NCBI RefSeq assembly: GCF_017742245.1
Contig: NZ_JAGHKO010000004.1
Span: 620,001 to 684,000 of the forward strand
Source: Niastella soli
Lineage (GTDB): Bacteria > Bacteroidota > Bacteroidia > Chitinophagales > Chitinophagaceae
Length of the DNA stretch: 64,000 nucleotides
Direction of reading: 5' to 3'
Under the pieces are notes generated by a model. The model was not told the DNA's origin, searched no databases, and saw nothing but the letters and a program-made list of their open reading frames with translations. The translations under genes were made by a program, and so were the position numbers. Position 1 is the stretch's first letter; every line of letters begins with the position of its first letter. Of this stretch, positions 1-9,301 are shown piece by piece.

Positions 1-258
1 GCAGAAATAATAAGCAGGCATTTCGATATCTCGTTAGCTTATCTGGGGCGTTATTTCAAGAAGCAAACAGGAGAAACGTTGCAGCAATATATCTCCAACT
101 ACAAAATGCGCCTGGTGGAATCCAAGCTTTTACACAGCGACATGAGAATTAACGAGATCGTGTATGAATTTGACTTTACCGACGAAAGCCATTTAAACCG
201 CTCCTTTAAAAAATATAAGGGAATAAGTCCAACCGAGTTTAGAAAATTAAATAGCTAA
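1..258 (+). CDS. AraC-family transcriptional regulator, C-terminal part (5' end outside window)
   Basis: Frame 1 is open from the first base to a TAA at 256-258 and gives the last 85 residues of a protein. It contains the second half of an AraC/XylS DNA-binding domain. The first helix-turn-helix ends in a SLAYLGRYFKKQTGE-like stretch, followed by YISNYKMRLVESKLL. The second helix-turn-helix carries the family hallmark, FDFTDESHLNRSFKKYKG then SPTEFR. AraC proteins bind DNA through these two motifs at the C-terminus and sense a ligand or partner at the N-terminus. The sensor part lies outside the window, so the inducer cannot be guessed. The next gene is on the opposite strand. Confidence 0.93.
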   Translation, partial: AEIISRHFDISLAYLGRYFKKQTGETLQQYISNYKMRLVESKLLHSDMRINEIVYEFDFTDESHLNRSFKKYKGISPTEFRKLNS

Positions 259-287
259 AACCGTAACCCGGTTGGGTATTACTTCAA

Positions 288-932
288 TTAAAAGTCATAA
301 TTCTTTTTCTCCAAAATACTAATTCCGCCCATGCAATATGCAACGCCAATGGGAATAGGCTTTCCTTTATGATAGAAGCTGTGGCCCTGAAATGGGGTGA
401 TGCTATCGTCAATCAGGAAAAAATACCGATCCTGGTTTGTCAGGATATCCAGGTTGTCTGTTGTTAATGCTACCGGCTCCACATATTCAACCACACCCAG
501 TTTATATAGCTCCGGAATTGTTATTTTTTGTCCATTCACAACACATGCGTATTTGTCGCCCAATCCCGGCATTCCGAACCAGGGCATGGCCTGCCCAACC
601 TGTAAAGAAATATTAGAGGTATCACCTACAAATACGAAATTCCTACTTGCAAAGGTCTCAAAAACCGGCGGCAGGGATTTTTTGGGAAATGGTTCTTCGG
701 CCTTCCAAAAAAACAGGACCTTATTTTGCCACTCCTGGTCGTTAGGATCTTCGCAAACTAAATTATCCGTCCAATAGTGCATATAAAGCTGTGTGGCCAT
801 TAATGGAATAGTCGATTGAGTGAGCCGCTCTCTTTGTTCATTCGTTACCTTTCTAATAAAGCCATACCCTAAATCATTATCAATAGTTTTCTCCGCTTCC
901 TTTTTTCCAAATAGTTTGTCGAAAATTCCCAT
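288..932 (-). CDS. Cytoplasmic protein with a possible degenerate TNT (NAD glycohydrolase toxin)-like region
   Basis: This is a 214-residue protein without signal peptide or membrane segment. It opens with MGIFDKLFGKK, a basic start common in small Bacteroidota cytoplasmic proteins. Residues ~80-155 have the order of landmarks I remember for the TNT domain (PF14021): a KKSLPP element, a V.VG strand pair, PWFGMPGLGDKY (TNT usually PWFGQPGGGTQY) and a helix like IPELYKLGVVEYVE. The Gln that TNT enzymes use near GGGTQ is Lys here, so it may be inactive, or the likeness may be only structural. About 60 further residues follow and are unrecognised. It is convergent to the AraC gene, 29 bp away. 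No toxin or immunity partner is obvious. Function is uncertain; the open frame itself looks real. Confidence 0.7.
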   Translation of the reverse strand: MGIFDKLFGKKEAEKTIDNDLGYGFIRKVTNEQRERLTQSTIPLMATQLYMHYWTDNLVCEDPNDQEWQNKVLFFWKAEEPFPKKSLPPVFETFASRNFVFVGDTSNISLQVGQAMPWFGMPGLGDKYACVVNGQKITIPELYKLGVVEYVEPVALTTDNLDILTNQDRYFFLIDDSITPFQGHSFYHKGKPIPIGVAYCMGGISILEKKNYDF

Positions 933-1543
933 GTTTATATTTTAATTATCTGCAGGTCCCTCTTCCAAAATTAAGGAGCTAATATATAGTTAAGCTGTTC
1001 AATTTGCAATAGAACATCCATAAATAAGTTCGAATAGAGCAGTTCGTTGACGATCGATTGAACAGGAGGAGCTCCTGGAACTACCCCGCTTGCGATCATA
1101 ACCGGACAAAATACAATAGCTCCTTAACAGCATAGTGGAGCCGATGCCACCCGACCGTCAGCAATCTCCAGGTGAATCAGCAGCCCAATGGGCCGGCAAA
1201 TAGTTTGGCTTGCGAAGTATCAGCCAGCTGCCAATCATCCGGTTTGCCACTATACGCCAGCTTCATTATGCGCTGCTGTTCAATTAAGCCTTATACAGAT
1301 AGTACAAAACCTCACACAGACTATTTACAATTGTTTTGCGTACACCAATTCTATCGGAGCTTTTTTTTAAGCAATAACACTTACCACCACTTATATTAAA
1401 TCGACTACATCAGTAGCATTTTAATGACATAAGGTTTCAATTAAATGAAAAAGTATGCAGCTTTGCATCATCGTACTGAATGAAAGCTATTTGACAAATG
1501 TCTATTTCTTTGAAAACTTTAGATTAACCAAAATTCAGGCACC

Positions 1544-1825
1544 ATGTTTGTGTTTGAATGGCACGAAATACTTTTTGAAAACACAAATGTCCTTATGATG
1601 AAAACTATTAGCAGAATCCTCAAAGATGTCACTAACATCTTTTCATCTGTACCAGAAACAAGAAAACTAATAATCCGTGCTATTGCTACAAAAGGCGCGC
1701 AGACATACAGGCTTGCGCAGCCATCAATAACCTCCAACTCACAGTTTGGAAGAAGAGCAGCCATCGCCTTGAAAAGCGACACGGTATCAACAAGTGTTCT
1801 TCATGATTCACATCAAATCATCTGA
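1544..1825 (+). CDS. Possible small hypothetical protein
   Basis: This frame encodes up to 93 residues. An internal ATG pair at 1592-1597 would give a 75-76-residue product beginning MMKTISRILKDVTN. Composition is plausible for a small soluble basic protein (helical start, then a Ser/Thr-rich tail), but no family is recognised. There is no clear ribosome binding site. It sits alone in a long non-coding stretch, so it may be chance. Confidence 0.22.
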   Translation: MFVFEWHEILFENTNVLMMKTISRILKDVTNIFSSVPETRKLIIRAIATKGAQTYRLAQPSITSNSQFGRRAAIALKSDTVSTSVLHDSHQII

Positions 1826-1852
1826 ATGGTTTAGTCATTATTTACAATTCAT

Positions 1853-2074
1853 TCAATGTGAAGATTTGTAAATAAGTATTACACTAATCAAATGGGATTT
1901 ACTAAACAGTGACTCCCCCAATACAGGTCTGGACACACCAATCCAGCACTGTGTAGAAGCACTGTTGTGTGTAATTATGAAGGCTTTTTGAAGAGGATCT
2001 CTATGGATGTACATGAGCACGGCGTTGTCTATTGTTCCGGAATTAAAACTGAAAGGCTCTAATTTGTTTTCCAT
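1853..2074 (-). CDS. Possible small hypothetical protein or gene remnant
   Basis: This 73-residue frame starts at an ATG at 2074, preceded by AAGGTG (a GTG three bases further upstream is also possible). It begins MENKLEPFSFNSGTID. It is mixed polar/hydrophobic without a signal peptide, and no family is recognised. A purine-rich site in front of the start is the only point in favour. It could be the 5' remnant of a longer decayed gene. Confidence 0.28.
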   Translation of the reverse strand: MENKLEPFSFNSGTIDNAVLMYIHRDPLQKAFIITHNSASTQCWIGVSRPVLGESLFSKSHLISVILIYKSSH

Positions 2075-2147
2075 CACCTTGTGTAAGCACCTTATCTATA
2101 ACCTTACCTATATTTCGCATTCGTACGTTATGAAATGTTAGCCTTGG

Positions 2148-2167
2148 CATTCCGGGGCACCGGAATG
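2148..2167. repeat. Perfect inverted repeat CATTCCGG-GGCA-CCGGAATG
   Basis: Two 8-bp arms with a 4-bp loop lie 213 bp before the lyase start. There is no T tract on either side, so this is not an obvious terminator. It could be an operator or an RNA hairpin in a long leader. Confidence 0.6.
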
Positions 2168-2226
2168 AAAAACGACAGAGTAAGTAACTGTATCTGTCTT
2201 TAGAATCAACAAGAGAGGATCAAACC

Positions 2227-2264
2227 GTTACATGCCGAATAATGCGGCATGGCGGACATGTAAC
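2227..2264. repeat. Nested inverted repeat upstream of the lyase gene
   Basis: Outer arms GTTACATG (2227-2234) and CATGTAAC (2257-2264) enclose inner arms CATGCCG (2231-2237) and CGGCATG (2245-2251). The inner and outer pairings compete for CATG, so two alternative hairpins are possible. The element lies 115 bp before the ATG at 2380 and may be regulatory. Confidence 0.55.
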
Positions 2265-2379
2265 GCATCGCAAGTTTTAAAAAACCACTTGTGATGTGAA
2301 CGGGGAAGTTCTGTGCGTAAGCAAGACGTTACCGACAATTGAAAACTTTTTTTTAAAATCTAGAAATTAATTACCTGAA

Positions 2380-3648
2380 ATGAAAACTTTGATGCACAAA
2401 AGAGGCAATTTGTTACGTAGAAATCAGCGCGTGCTGTCCGTTTCCCTTTTACTGGCTACATTAGCTGCTTGTCAGAAAAATATTGACCAAAAACCTGTGG
2501 GTATTGATAGTGAAGAGCAAGTATCAACACAAGCAACATCAGGTGGAAATATTATCTGGTCGGAGAATGCAGATGGTAGCAGCTTTTTAACCGGCGGGTT
2601 AAGTTTAAGCATACAATATGCAACATCCTATGGTATTACTCAATCAACAACCCAGGTTTTCAATGGTACAAAATCAGCTCGTTTTGAGTTAAGAGATACC
2701 GATGCTGAAAGCCATAGCGGTACAAGAGCCGAAATCTCTTTCCCAACACCTACAACCAATAATTTCTGGTATTCTTATGCATTGTATATGCCCAGCGCTC
2801 AGTATAAAGATGAGACTGATGATGAAGTTATCACCCAGTGGCATGGTGGCGGTGGCATTACGCCAGCTATCTCCCTGCGTGTAACAAACGGCCATCTTGT
2901 TATGAGAACACCAGATGATGCCAGAACTGATCTTGGCACAATAGAAAAAGACAGATGGCATACTTATGTATATCATATCATCCACTCATCAGGTTCTGAT
3001 GGTTTGATCGAGATCTGGAAAGATGGCAAACAGATCGTATCACGTAAAGGTGCAAGCATGTACAAGATCACTGGCGATTTCCATCTTCCTAACTGGAAAA
3101 TGGGTATCTACAAATCAGACTGGAATGGTACTAAAACCACTTCTACCAACCTGAGAGTACTGTATTTCGATGATATCAAATATGGTAAAGCAACAGCAAC
3201 TTATAATGAAATGTTGCCCGTTGGTAAAACTACCACTACACCAACCAGCCCAACTGATGGATCAACTACCCAACCTACATTACCTACTAATGGGTTGAGC
3301 GTTTCATCCTTCACGCTGGTAAATTCAGACACAGAAAAAGATGTACAAACCATTTCAAATGGTCAAACGATCAGCCTGAGCGCACTGAAACTGGCAAAAG
3401 CAAATATTCGTGCGATCACAGCTGGAACTATTGCGAATGTAAAATTTGAGTTAAGCGGCAAACAAAGCAAAACTTATACTGATGCTGCAGCTCCCTTTGC
3501 ATTGCATGGCGATGATGGAAACGGTAACTACTATTATGGCAACTGGAACCCACCAGCATTAGGTACTTATACGCTGAAAGCTACTCCCTATGATTCAAAA
3601 GGTGTAGCCGGTACTGCGAAGACCATCACATTTACCATTGCGAAATAA
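2380..3648 (+). CDS. Secreted lipoprotein, heparin lyase I-like polysaccharide lyase with C-terminal Ig-like domain
   Basis: This 422-residue protein has a lipoprotein signal (hydrophobic run ending LLATLAAC, lipid Cys near residue 31), so it should be anchored in the outer membrane. Residues ~50-275 resemble the polysaccharide lyase fold of PF14099 (heparin lyase I/PL20-like beta-jelly roll): GTRAEISF, then FWYSYALYMP, a Q.HG motif (TQWHGGGG), and a late DRWHTYVYHI strand. A Thr/Pro-rich linker (~276-300) leads to a C-terminal Ig-like module (~302-422). The family cleaves uronic-acid polysaccharides by beta-elimination; the actual substrate (glucuronan, alginate or a glycosaminoglycan) cannot be read from sequence. 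It is convergent to the SusCD cluster, with which it may form a small utilisation locus. A shared terminator follows. Confidence 0.8.
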   Translation: MKTLMHKRGNLLRRNQRVLSVSLLLATLAACQKNIDQKPVGIDSEEQVSTQATSGGNIIWSENADGSSFLTGGLSLSIQYATSYGITQSTTQVFNGTKSARFELRDTDAESHSGTRAEISFPTPTTNNFWYSYALYMPSAQYKDETDDEVITQWHGGGGITPAISLRVTNGHLVMRTPDDARTDLGTIEKDRWHTYVYHIIHSSGSDGLIEIWKDGKQIVSRKGASMYKITGDFHLPNWKMGIYKSDWNGTKTTSTNLRVLYFDDIKYGKATATYNEMLPVGKTTTTPTSPTDGSTTQPTLPTNGLSVSSFTLVNSDTEKDVQTISNGQTISLSALKLAKANIRAITAGTIANVKFELSGKQSKTYTDAAAPFALHGDDGNGNYYYGNWNPPALGTYTLKATPYDSKGVAGTAKTITFTIAK

Positions 3649-3672
3649 CTTATAGTAATTTCTTTAGACGGG

Positions 3673-3704
3673 AAAAAGCCCTCCGATTGATCGGGGGGCT
3701 TTTT
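3673..3704. terminator. Bidirectional Rho-independent terminator
   Basis: A 15-bp stem (one G-T wobble) with a TG loop is flanked by an A tract on the left and a T tract on the right. It lies between two convergent genes (lyase ending 3648, VCBS protein ending 3740) and can serve both. Confidence 0.9.
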
Positions 3705-3739
3705 CATTTCCATGCGCTACGTTTTTGTTCCTGGAAAAT

Positions 3740-6700
3740 TTATTTAAAAGTAATTTTTCTCATCTTGCCTGCATTGTCAGTAATATCAACAGCCGAAATA
3801 GCTGAGGTAACCGCAATAAACCTGGCCGACTGTGACAAGTAGGAAGATCCATAATAAAATTCTTCTTTCCGGTTCTGCCCGTTTATAAAATGGAGGATTG
3901 CCATCCGATCATCCGGATTGACCTTAACAAGCTGCGTCTTTTTGGTTTGTTCAAATATTTTCATTTCATTCCTGTTCTGGCTTGCAGCAACCAGATAATT
4001 ACCCTTACTTCCAGCCATCTTCACCAGGGCCTTTCCATTGCCCGGAATGTAGATGCCACTTTGCTGGATCGAAAGCGGGGTGAATCCACCCTTTCCATCC
4101 CCTTTCAGCGACAAACCATTAAACGCATCATAACGACCGATGGAAATATCAGTACCAAAATCGTTTCCATTCATCAGTACATCCAAATTGCCATCGCCAT
4201 CAAAATCTTCTGTGATCATTCCATTAATAACAGACATCTGGGCTGTTACGGGCAGGGGGATCATGGTGAATTTACCATTGCCATCATTTCTAAGAAAACA
4301 GGTTTGCAGCATATTGGCATGTAACCGCAATGCAGTCGCCATTTTGTCTGCAGGGATAATATCCGTCATGGTAGCTACCGCAAACTTTCTGTATTGCTCA
4401 TACCGCTTTTTTACAGCAGGCCATCTTTCAATAATATCATCCCGGCCATTAGCAGGAAATTCTTTCAATTCTCCATTCACATTGGGAAGGAATAAAGACG
4501 GGATTGCCAGATACCCCCCATTTTCGGCAAAATCACCAGCGGTTATACAAACCGGGAATTGATCACTGGCCTGGAACAACGTATTCAGTCCCACATTCCC
4601 CACTATATAATCGGTGCGGCCAGTATTCCGAAAGTCGCCGGCAACAATCGAACTCCACCATCCCCGCTTGTTGCCTATGCCTGTGCCAGCCGTAACATTT
4701 TTAAATTTTCCGTTTTGATTCTGTAAAAAAGTAACCGGCATCCACTCCCCTGTTAGGATCAGATCGGTTTGATCGTCGTTATTAAAGTCAGTAAACAGCG
4801 CATCACAAACCAGCCCGATGTTCTTTAACGCCGGTGCTACTTCAGCGGTTACATCTGTAAATTTTGCATGACCGTTTTGAGAATCGTTCCTGAAAATAAA
4901 GCTGCTTACCGGTTTTGGGTAAAAGCCAGGATCAACTCGGCCGCTTACAAATAAATCCAGTTTGCCGTCTTTATTATAATCGAAGGCCCTTACACATAGT
5001 TTACTCGTATGATTTTGTGGTAACGCTGTACTGTCAATTGTAAAGCCACCATTACCGTTATTGATGTATAATCTATCCTGGTAACATACATCACCTGTAG
5101 CATTATGAAAACCGCCGCTTGAAACATATACATCGGGTTTGCCATCACCATTGGCATCAAACACCAGGACACCTTCGTCTTTATGCGTACCGGTACCGGG
5201 TTTCGGTTCATACAAATCCTTTTGTACAAAAGAACCATTGGGTTGTTGCAAAAAAAGCTGCGCCGGATTGGCGGCATTGCCCCCGATTATCATATCGTCC
5301 AACCCATTGCCATCCAGATCAGCTGCGGCCAGGGCCGGACAGTTTTCCGAAAATTTATGCGGCAGAATAGATTGAATATTAAAATCAACAAAGTCAAAAT
5401 CCCGATGGGCATAGTGAATACCCAGTGACCGGGTTACATTATGGAACAAGGCCGCGGAATTTATAGCTGGTTGTTCATTTGTGTAGGATTGATCGGCATT
5501 GGCGATACTTACAGTAATATGTTGGTTGGCCTTAACGTTCTTTAACACCTGTTTTTTACCCGTATTCCATTGTATTACTGCCGAGTCAACCACCGTAGTT
5601 TTTCCCAGTCCAAAATGGGCTATAGCCTGCATGGAGGAAAGATACCCCCGGTAGGGATTGTTTTCAAATGCCTGTACTTTGCCGCCATCATAGTAAATGG
5701 TGATCATGGCGCCCAATCCATTTATATTTTTCGGGCCGCCTTTACAACTGATCTGCAGGTAATTGTCAGTAACAGTATCCTTATCACGCGTCGTATTCCT
5801 GTACAACAGGGCTTCATCGTTGATATTGTTAATGATCATATCCATGGCACCGTCATTGTCAAGATCTGCATATACAGCACCATTACTAAACGTAGGTATC
5901 TTCAAACCCCAATTATCGGTCACATCGCTGAAGGTGAGGTTGCCATTATTATGGAAAGCAAAATTATTGAGTTTCACCTCCGGGATCTGCTTGATCAATT
6001 CCGACTTGGGTGTCAGATTGGTGGCATATTGCCGATAACTGACGAAATCATGATCGCTTACATCTTTACGAAATCCATTTGTAATAATTATATCCCGGTA
6101 ACTATCGTTATCGAAATCGGTTGCCAGCGGGGCCCAGCTCCAGTCTGTTTGCGAAATACCGCTCATGAAACCAATCTCACTAAAAGCCGGCGCACCCAGG
6201 GAATCGTTATCATCCAGTCTTGGGCCCCTGTTCAATGACAAGGTGTTGCGCACATATTGATATTGATAGCCGTAATTGTCAAAGTTCTGGTAGGTGACAT
6301 AATTGGTGGTGGCGGTCATGATTTTCTTCCGGTAATTATCCGGCGGGTTCATGTCCAGCTCAATTACATCAGGCAATGCATCGTTATTGATATCAACAAT
6401 GTCCTGACCCATGGTATTAAAGGAGGTATGTTTAAAATACTCCTTTACCTTATTTGAAAAGGTACCATTGTGGTTGTTGATATATAAAATATTGTTCGAC
6501 AGAAAATCATCCGACACATAAATATCTTTCCACCCATCGTTATTTATATCGCAAACAGTGGCCCCATGGCCGTACCCATGCTCTATTACTCCGGCTTCTT
6601 CAGACACATCGTGAAAAACTGTCTGTTTGGTTATTGAATCGAGGTCGTTACGGAACAGCTTGCCGCGGTTGGGTCCCGTGTTGCTTTTATTACGTTCTAA

Positions 6701-7315
6701 AAAAACAGAGGTGTTATATCCGTTGGAGGCCTCGTTAACGGTGAGATACATATCAAGATCCCCGTCATTATCATAATCGAAAAAGGCTGCCATGGTTGAT
6801 TGTACATGAATATCCAGCCCATAGGCAGCCGCCAGATCTTTAAAATGCGGAATACCGGCTTTATCCGTTCCCTGATTTACATATAAGATATTTCTTCTTC
6901 TGAGGGAGTCTTTGTAGATCGTATTACAGATATAGAGGTCCATCAGGCCATCGTTATTGATATCTACTACCGCCACTCCCCTTGCCCATCGGCCTAACCC
7001 GTCAACACCTGCGGGGGCAGTTATATCTTCAAAGGTAAAATTGCCTTTGTTAAGATATAATTTGCTGGGCACCATATTACCGGTAAAATAGAGATCCTGT
7101 AGGCCATCATTATTAAAATCACCAACGCCAATGCCCCCTCCATTGTAAATGTTTACCACATTCAACGGGTTGATGGAGTCGTTCTCAATGATGCGATTAT
7201 TGAACGTGATCCCTGAATGCGACGATCCAATTTTCTGGAATAAGGAATGTTTTGAACGACAGGCAGCCATGCAAAACAGCAATGTACCAACAGTTAGTAA
7301 TCGTAATGAATTCAT
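3740..7315 (-). CDS. VCBS/FG-GAP repeat lipoprotein with ASPIC/UnbV domain
   Basis: This 1191-residue protein has a lipoprotein signal (LLFCMAAC, lipid Cys near residue 19). It contains many FG-GAP/VCBS calcium-binding repeats of the type GDFNNDGLQDLYF, DINNDGLMDLYI and DYDNDGDLDMYL. These are DxDxDG-rich blades of integrin-like beta-propellers. About residues 520-610 form an ASPIC/UnbV domain (GLGAMITIYYDGGK, then HFGLGKTTVVDSAVIQW). A second propeller set follows to the C-terminus. Proteins of this make-up are common behind SusC/SusD genes in Chitinophagaceae and are thought to be surface-exposed glycan- or protein-binding lipoproteins. It lies 229 bp downstream of the SusD gene on the same strand, separated by an imperfect inverted repeat, so it may be co-transcribed at a lower level. 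Confidence 0.88.
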   Translation of the reverse strand: MNSLRLLTVGTLLFCMAACRSKHSLFQKIGSSHSGITFNNRIIENDSINPLNVVNIYNGGGIGVGDFNNDGLQDLYFTGNMVPSKLYLNKGNFTFEDITAPAGVDGLGRWARGVAVVDINNDGLMDLYICNTIYKDSLRRRNILYVNQGTDKAGIPHFKDLAAAYGLDIHVQSTMAAFFDYDNDGDLDMYLTVNEASNGYNTSVFLERNKSNTGPNRGKLFRNDLDSITKQTVFHDVSEEAGVIEHGYGHGATVCDINNDGWKDIYVSDDFLSNNILYINNHNGTFSNKVKEYFKHTSFNTMGQDIVDINNDALPDVIELDMNPPDNYRKKIMTATTNYVTYQNFDNYGYQYQYVRNTLSLNRGPRLDDNDSLGAPAFSEIGFMSGISQTDWSWAPLATDFDNDSYRDIIITNGFRKDVSDHDFVSYRQYATNLTPKSELIKQIPEVKLNNFAFHNNGNLTFSDVTDNWGLKIPTFSNGAVYADLDNDGAMDMIINNINDEALLYRNTTRDKDTVTDNYLQISCKGGPKNINGLGAMITIYYDGGKVQAFENNPYRGYLSSMQAIAHFGLGKTTVVDSAVIQWNTGKKQVLKNVKANQHITVSIANADQSYTNEQPAINSAALFHNVTRSLGIHYAHRDFDFVDFNIQSILPHKFSENCPALAAADLDGNGLDDMIIGGNAANPAQLFLQQPNGSFVQKDLYEPKPGTGTHKDEGVLVFDANGDGKPDVYVSSGGFHNATGDVCYQDRLYINNGNGGFTIDSTALPQNHTSKLCVRAFDYNKDGKLDLFVSGRVDPGFYPKPVSSFIFRNDSQNGHAKFTDVTAEVAPALKNIGLVCDALFTDFNNDDQTDLILTGEWMPVTFLQNQNGKFKNVTAGTGIGNKRGWWSSIVAGDFRNTGRTDYIVGNVGLNTLFQASDQFPVCITAGDFAENGGYLAIPSLFLPNVNGELKEFPANGRDDIIERWPAVKKRYEQYRKFAVATMTDIIPADKMATALRLHANMLQTCFLRNDGNGKFTMIPLPVTAQMSVINGMITEDFDGDGNLDVLMNGNDFGTDISIGRYDAFNGLSLKGDGKGGFTPLSIQQSGIYIPGNGKALVKMAGSKGNYLVAASQNRNEMKIFEQTKKTQLVKVNPDDRMAILHFINGQNRKEEFYYGSSYLSQSARFIAVTSAISAVDITDNAGKMRKITFK

Positions 7316-7358
7316 GGTTCTATATATACGGTACTTGAAAGATAATAAAAAAGGGGAT

Positions 7359-7473
7359 GACCTGAAAGGTCCGCCACCGGGTCTAAAATAATCAGATGGT
7401 TATGCGTCCCTGACAGGTCATTCGTGACTATTAAATCAGACCAGTCCGGTTGGCGGACAGGCTCTTACAGGTC
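7359..7473. repeat. Imperfect long inverted repeat between SusD and VCBS genes
   Basis: The left arm 7359-7380 runs GACCTG...CCGCCACCGG. The right arm 7446-7473, in reverse complement, runs GACCTG...CCGCCAACCGG with about 6 extra bases. The arms are about 65 bp apart. The element lies within the putative operon and could be an attenuator, an mRNA-stabilising stem or a dispersed palindromic element. Confidence 0.55.
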
Positions 7474-7544
7474 TTTTGCTATTTACTTATCCGGCACCCT
7501 GCTGAAGGCGGGGCGCCATTCTAAGGGCGGACCCTGCCCAGTTA

Positions 7545-9281
7545 TTATGGGTTCGGGGTCAAATTCGGATTAAGGGAAATGGCAACCTGTGGTATTGGCA
7601 ACAGGGTCTTTTCGGGGGTAAGCGTGGTATTGTATAAACCATGTTTCTTACCGTCGTGTGTTGGGCCAGGCGCCGGATTTACAACCGGTTCATAACTGCC
7701 ATCAACTGTACCATTGGCCTTTTTTATAAAAGCGATGGCTACATCAGTACCAGCTCTGCACAGGTTAAAGAAAAGCGAATATTCGCCGGCCAGTTCATGT
7801 CTGTATTCGCTCAAGACCATTTGCAGCGGATCGGTAATAGGTTGCCCCGGTGTGCCATCAAAATTGGCACTGTCTTTCATCACTGCAGGTGCTATACCGC
7901 CCCAGGCCCTGTCTCTTACTGTTTTCAGATCGGCCATAGCGCCGGCGATATCATTGGTACGAATTTTACATTCAGCCCGGCTTAATAACACTTCGGCATA
8001 TCGCATAAGGATCTGGTTTTGATCGCCGAATATTTTTTGCGGGCCATAACCGCCGGTCAAATTGTAATCACGCCATTTTTTAGAGCAATAATAACCTGTG
8101 CGGCCATTGTCGCTGCCATACCAGGGTCTTGTTTGGGTACCACAGGTATTTAAGATAGAACCATCATCGGCTGTATATTTTTTATTGCCGCCGGCAAAAC
8201 CGTCTTTTACCGGAATGTATCCTTTTATGCCACCCCATGCCTTTATAATGCCCGGGCTTGCGATGGTATCGCCAGGCCCTACTATGGTCAGCAGTTTGCG
8301 TTGATCGCCTTCCTGAAATGAATTCCATAAGGCCGGGTTGCCGTAATCGTACCCCTGTTGGGTTATTTCTTCGGGCCAGCTGAAACTGTCTATCCAGGCA
8401 ATTTCACCACCGGGCGGATTCCAGCTTCCACCCCAGTCTTGCGGATCGCCTGATTTTACTTCAAATTGAATTTCAAACAGTGATTCATTATTGTTCTGGT
8501 TATCGTATTCATGCACATCGGCAAATTTCTTCAATAAAGCATAGTTACTTGACAATTCCTGACTGTTAAAAGCAGCCAGCGCCGCTGGATAATTTTTCAA
8601 CCACATTTGGGCGGCACCTTCATAAGCAAAAGCGGCCCCTTTGGTAGCTCTTCCCAGGTCGGCTTTTGGCAGGTCTTTTTTCGACCATAATAAAGTTTCG
8701 GCCTTTTTCATATCAGCTACCACCTGCATATAAACAGAATCGCGGGGGGAACGTGGTCTTAACCCCAGATTTAAAGCGCCGGATGTATCTACCTCTAATG
8801 GTACCCCGCCAAAACAGGATGCCAGATAATAATAAGTAAGCCCGCGTAAAAAATACGCCTCGCCTTTTAAGCGGTTTGCGAGTGAAGCATCGATCACTCC
8901 TTTAGTCTGAGCTTTTGTAATGGTGGTAAATGCAGAATTGGCCCGGGCGATACCAATATACGACTGGTTCCAAAGCGTAGACAGTCCACCAAACGTAGAA
9001 GGGATCTGATAGTTATTCCAGAAGACATCACCGCCCCAGTTAAAAAAGTCATGGGTGCCGAAATTAGCCCGGTACCAGATACATTTTTTTAGCAGGTCGC
9101 TGTTTTGGTAAGTATCGTAAATACCATTTACCAGGCCAATCACCGCTTCCTTTTTTGTGGAAAGCGCATCGGCATTTGACTGAAAGGTATTGTCCTGGTC
9201 CAGGAAACTTTCCTTACAGGCCATAGGGAAAACCAGCATGATCAGGGCTATTTTAAAAATATATCGATTGTTTCTTTTCAT
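7545..9281 (-). CDS. SusD/RagB-family nutrient-binding outer-membrane lipoprotein
   Basis: This 578-residue protein has a lipoprotein signal ending LVFPMAC. The N-terminal TPR-like part matches the SusD family: SFLDQDNTF, then YDTYQNSDL, RAEAYFLRGL-type text (LKGEAYFLRGLTYYYLASCFGG), and a C-terminal ADLKTVRDRAWGG and EYRHELAGEYSLFFNLCRAG. SusD proteins sit on the cell surface as a lid over the SusC pore and bind oligosaccharides or peptides. It is encoded 20 bp after the SusC gene, the standard order. Length and ending are complete. The substrate is unknown; a glycan related to the neighbouring lyase is a guess. Confidence 0.95.
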   Translation of the reverse strand: MKRNNRYIFKIALIMLVFPMACKESFLDQDNTFQSNADALSTKKEAVIGLVNGIYDTYQNSDLLKKCIWYRANFGTHDFFNWGGDVFWNNYQIPSTFGGLSTLWNQSYIGIARANSAFTTITKAQTKGVIDASLANRLKGEAYFLRGLTYYYLASCFGGVPLEVDTSGALNLGLRPRSPRDSVYMQVVADMKKAETLLWSKKDLPKADLGRATKGAAFAYEGAAQMWLKNYPAALAAFNSQELSSNYALLKKFADVHEYDNQNNNESLFEIQFEVKSGDPQDWGGSWNPPGGEIAWIDSFSWPEEITQQGYDYGNPALWNSFQEGDQRKLLTIVGPGDTIASPGIIKAWGGIKGYIPVKDGFAGGNKKYTADDGSILNTCGTQTRPWYGSDNGRTGYYCSKKWRDYNLTGGYGPQKIFGDQNQILMRYAEVLLSRAECKIRTNDIAGAMADLKTVRDRAWGGIAPAVMKDSANFDGTPGQPITDPLQMVLSEYRHELAGEYSLFFNLCRAGTDVAIAFIKKANGTVDGSYEPVVNPAPGPTHDGKKHGLYNTTLTPEKTLLPIPQVAISLNPNLTPNP

Positions 9282-9301
9282 ATCGGTAGTTTTTCAATCG
9301 T

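Larger units (their letters stand above)
933..2379. other. 1.4-kb stretch with no confident gene
   Basis: No reading frame here shows a recognisable domain. Two weak small frames (1544-1825 plus, 1853-2074 minus) are listed separately. The right end, 2140-2270, holds two inverted repeats just upstream of the lyase gene. The rest is AT-rich and may be gene debris. No tRNA fold or insertion-sequence end was recognised. Confidence 0.5.

Noticed and set aside
1172-1399. 75-residue plus-strand frame (and overlapping 60-residue frame)
   Set aside because: Two overlapping frames of similar quality with no start context; taken as non-coding.
5570-6238. 222-residue frame antisense to the VCBS gene
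   Set aside because: The opposite strand encodes clear FG-GAP repeats in the same stretch; this is a shadow frame.
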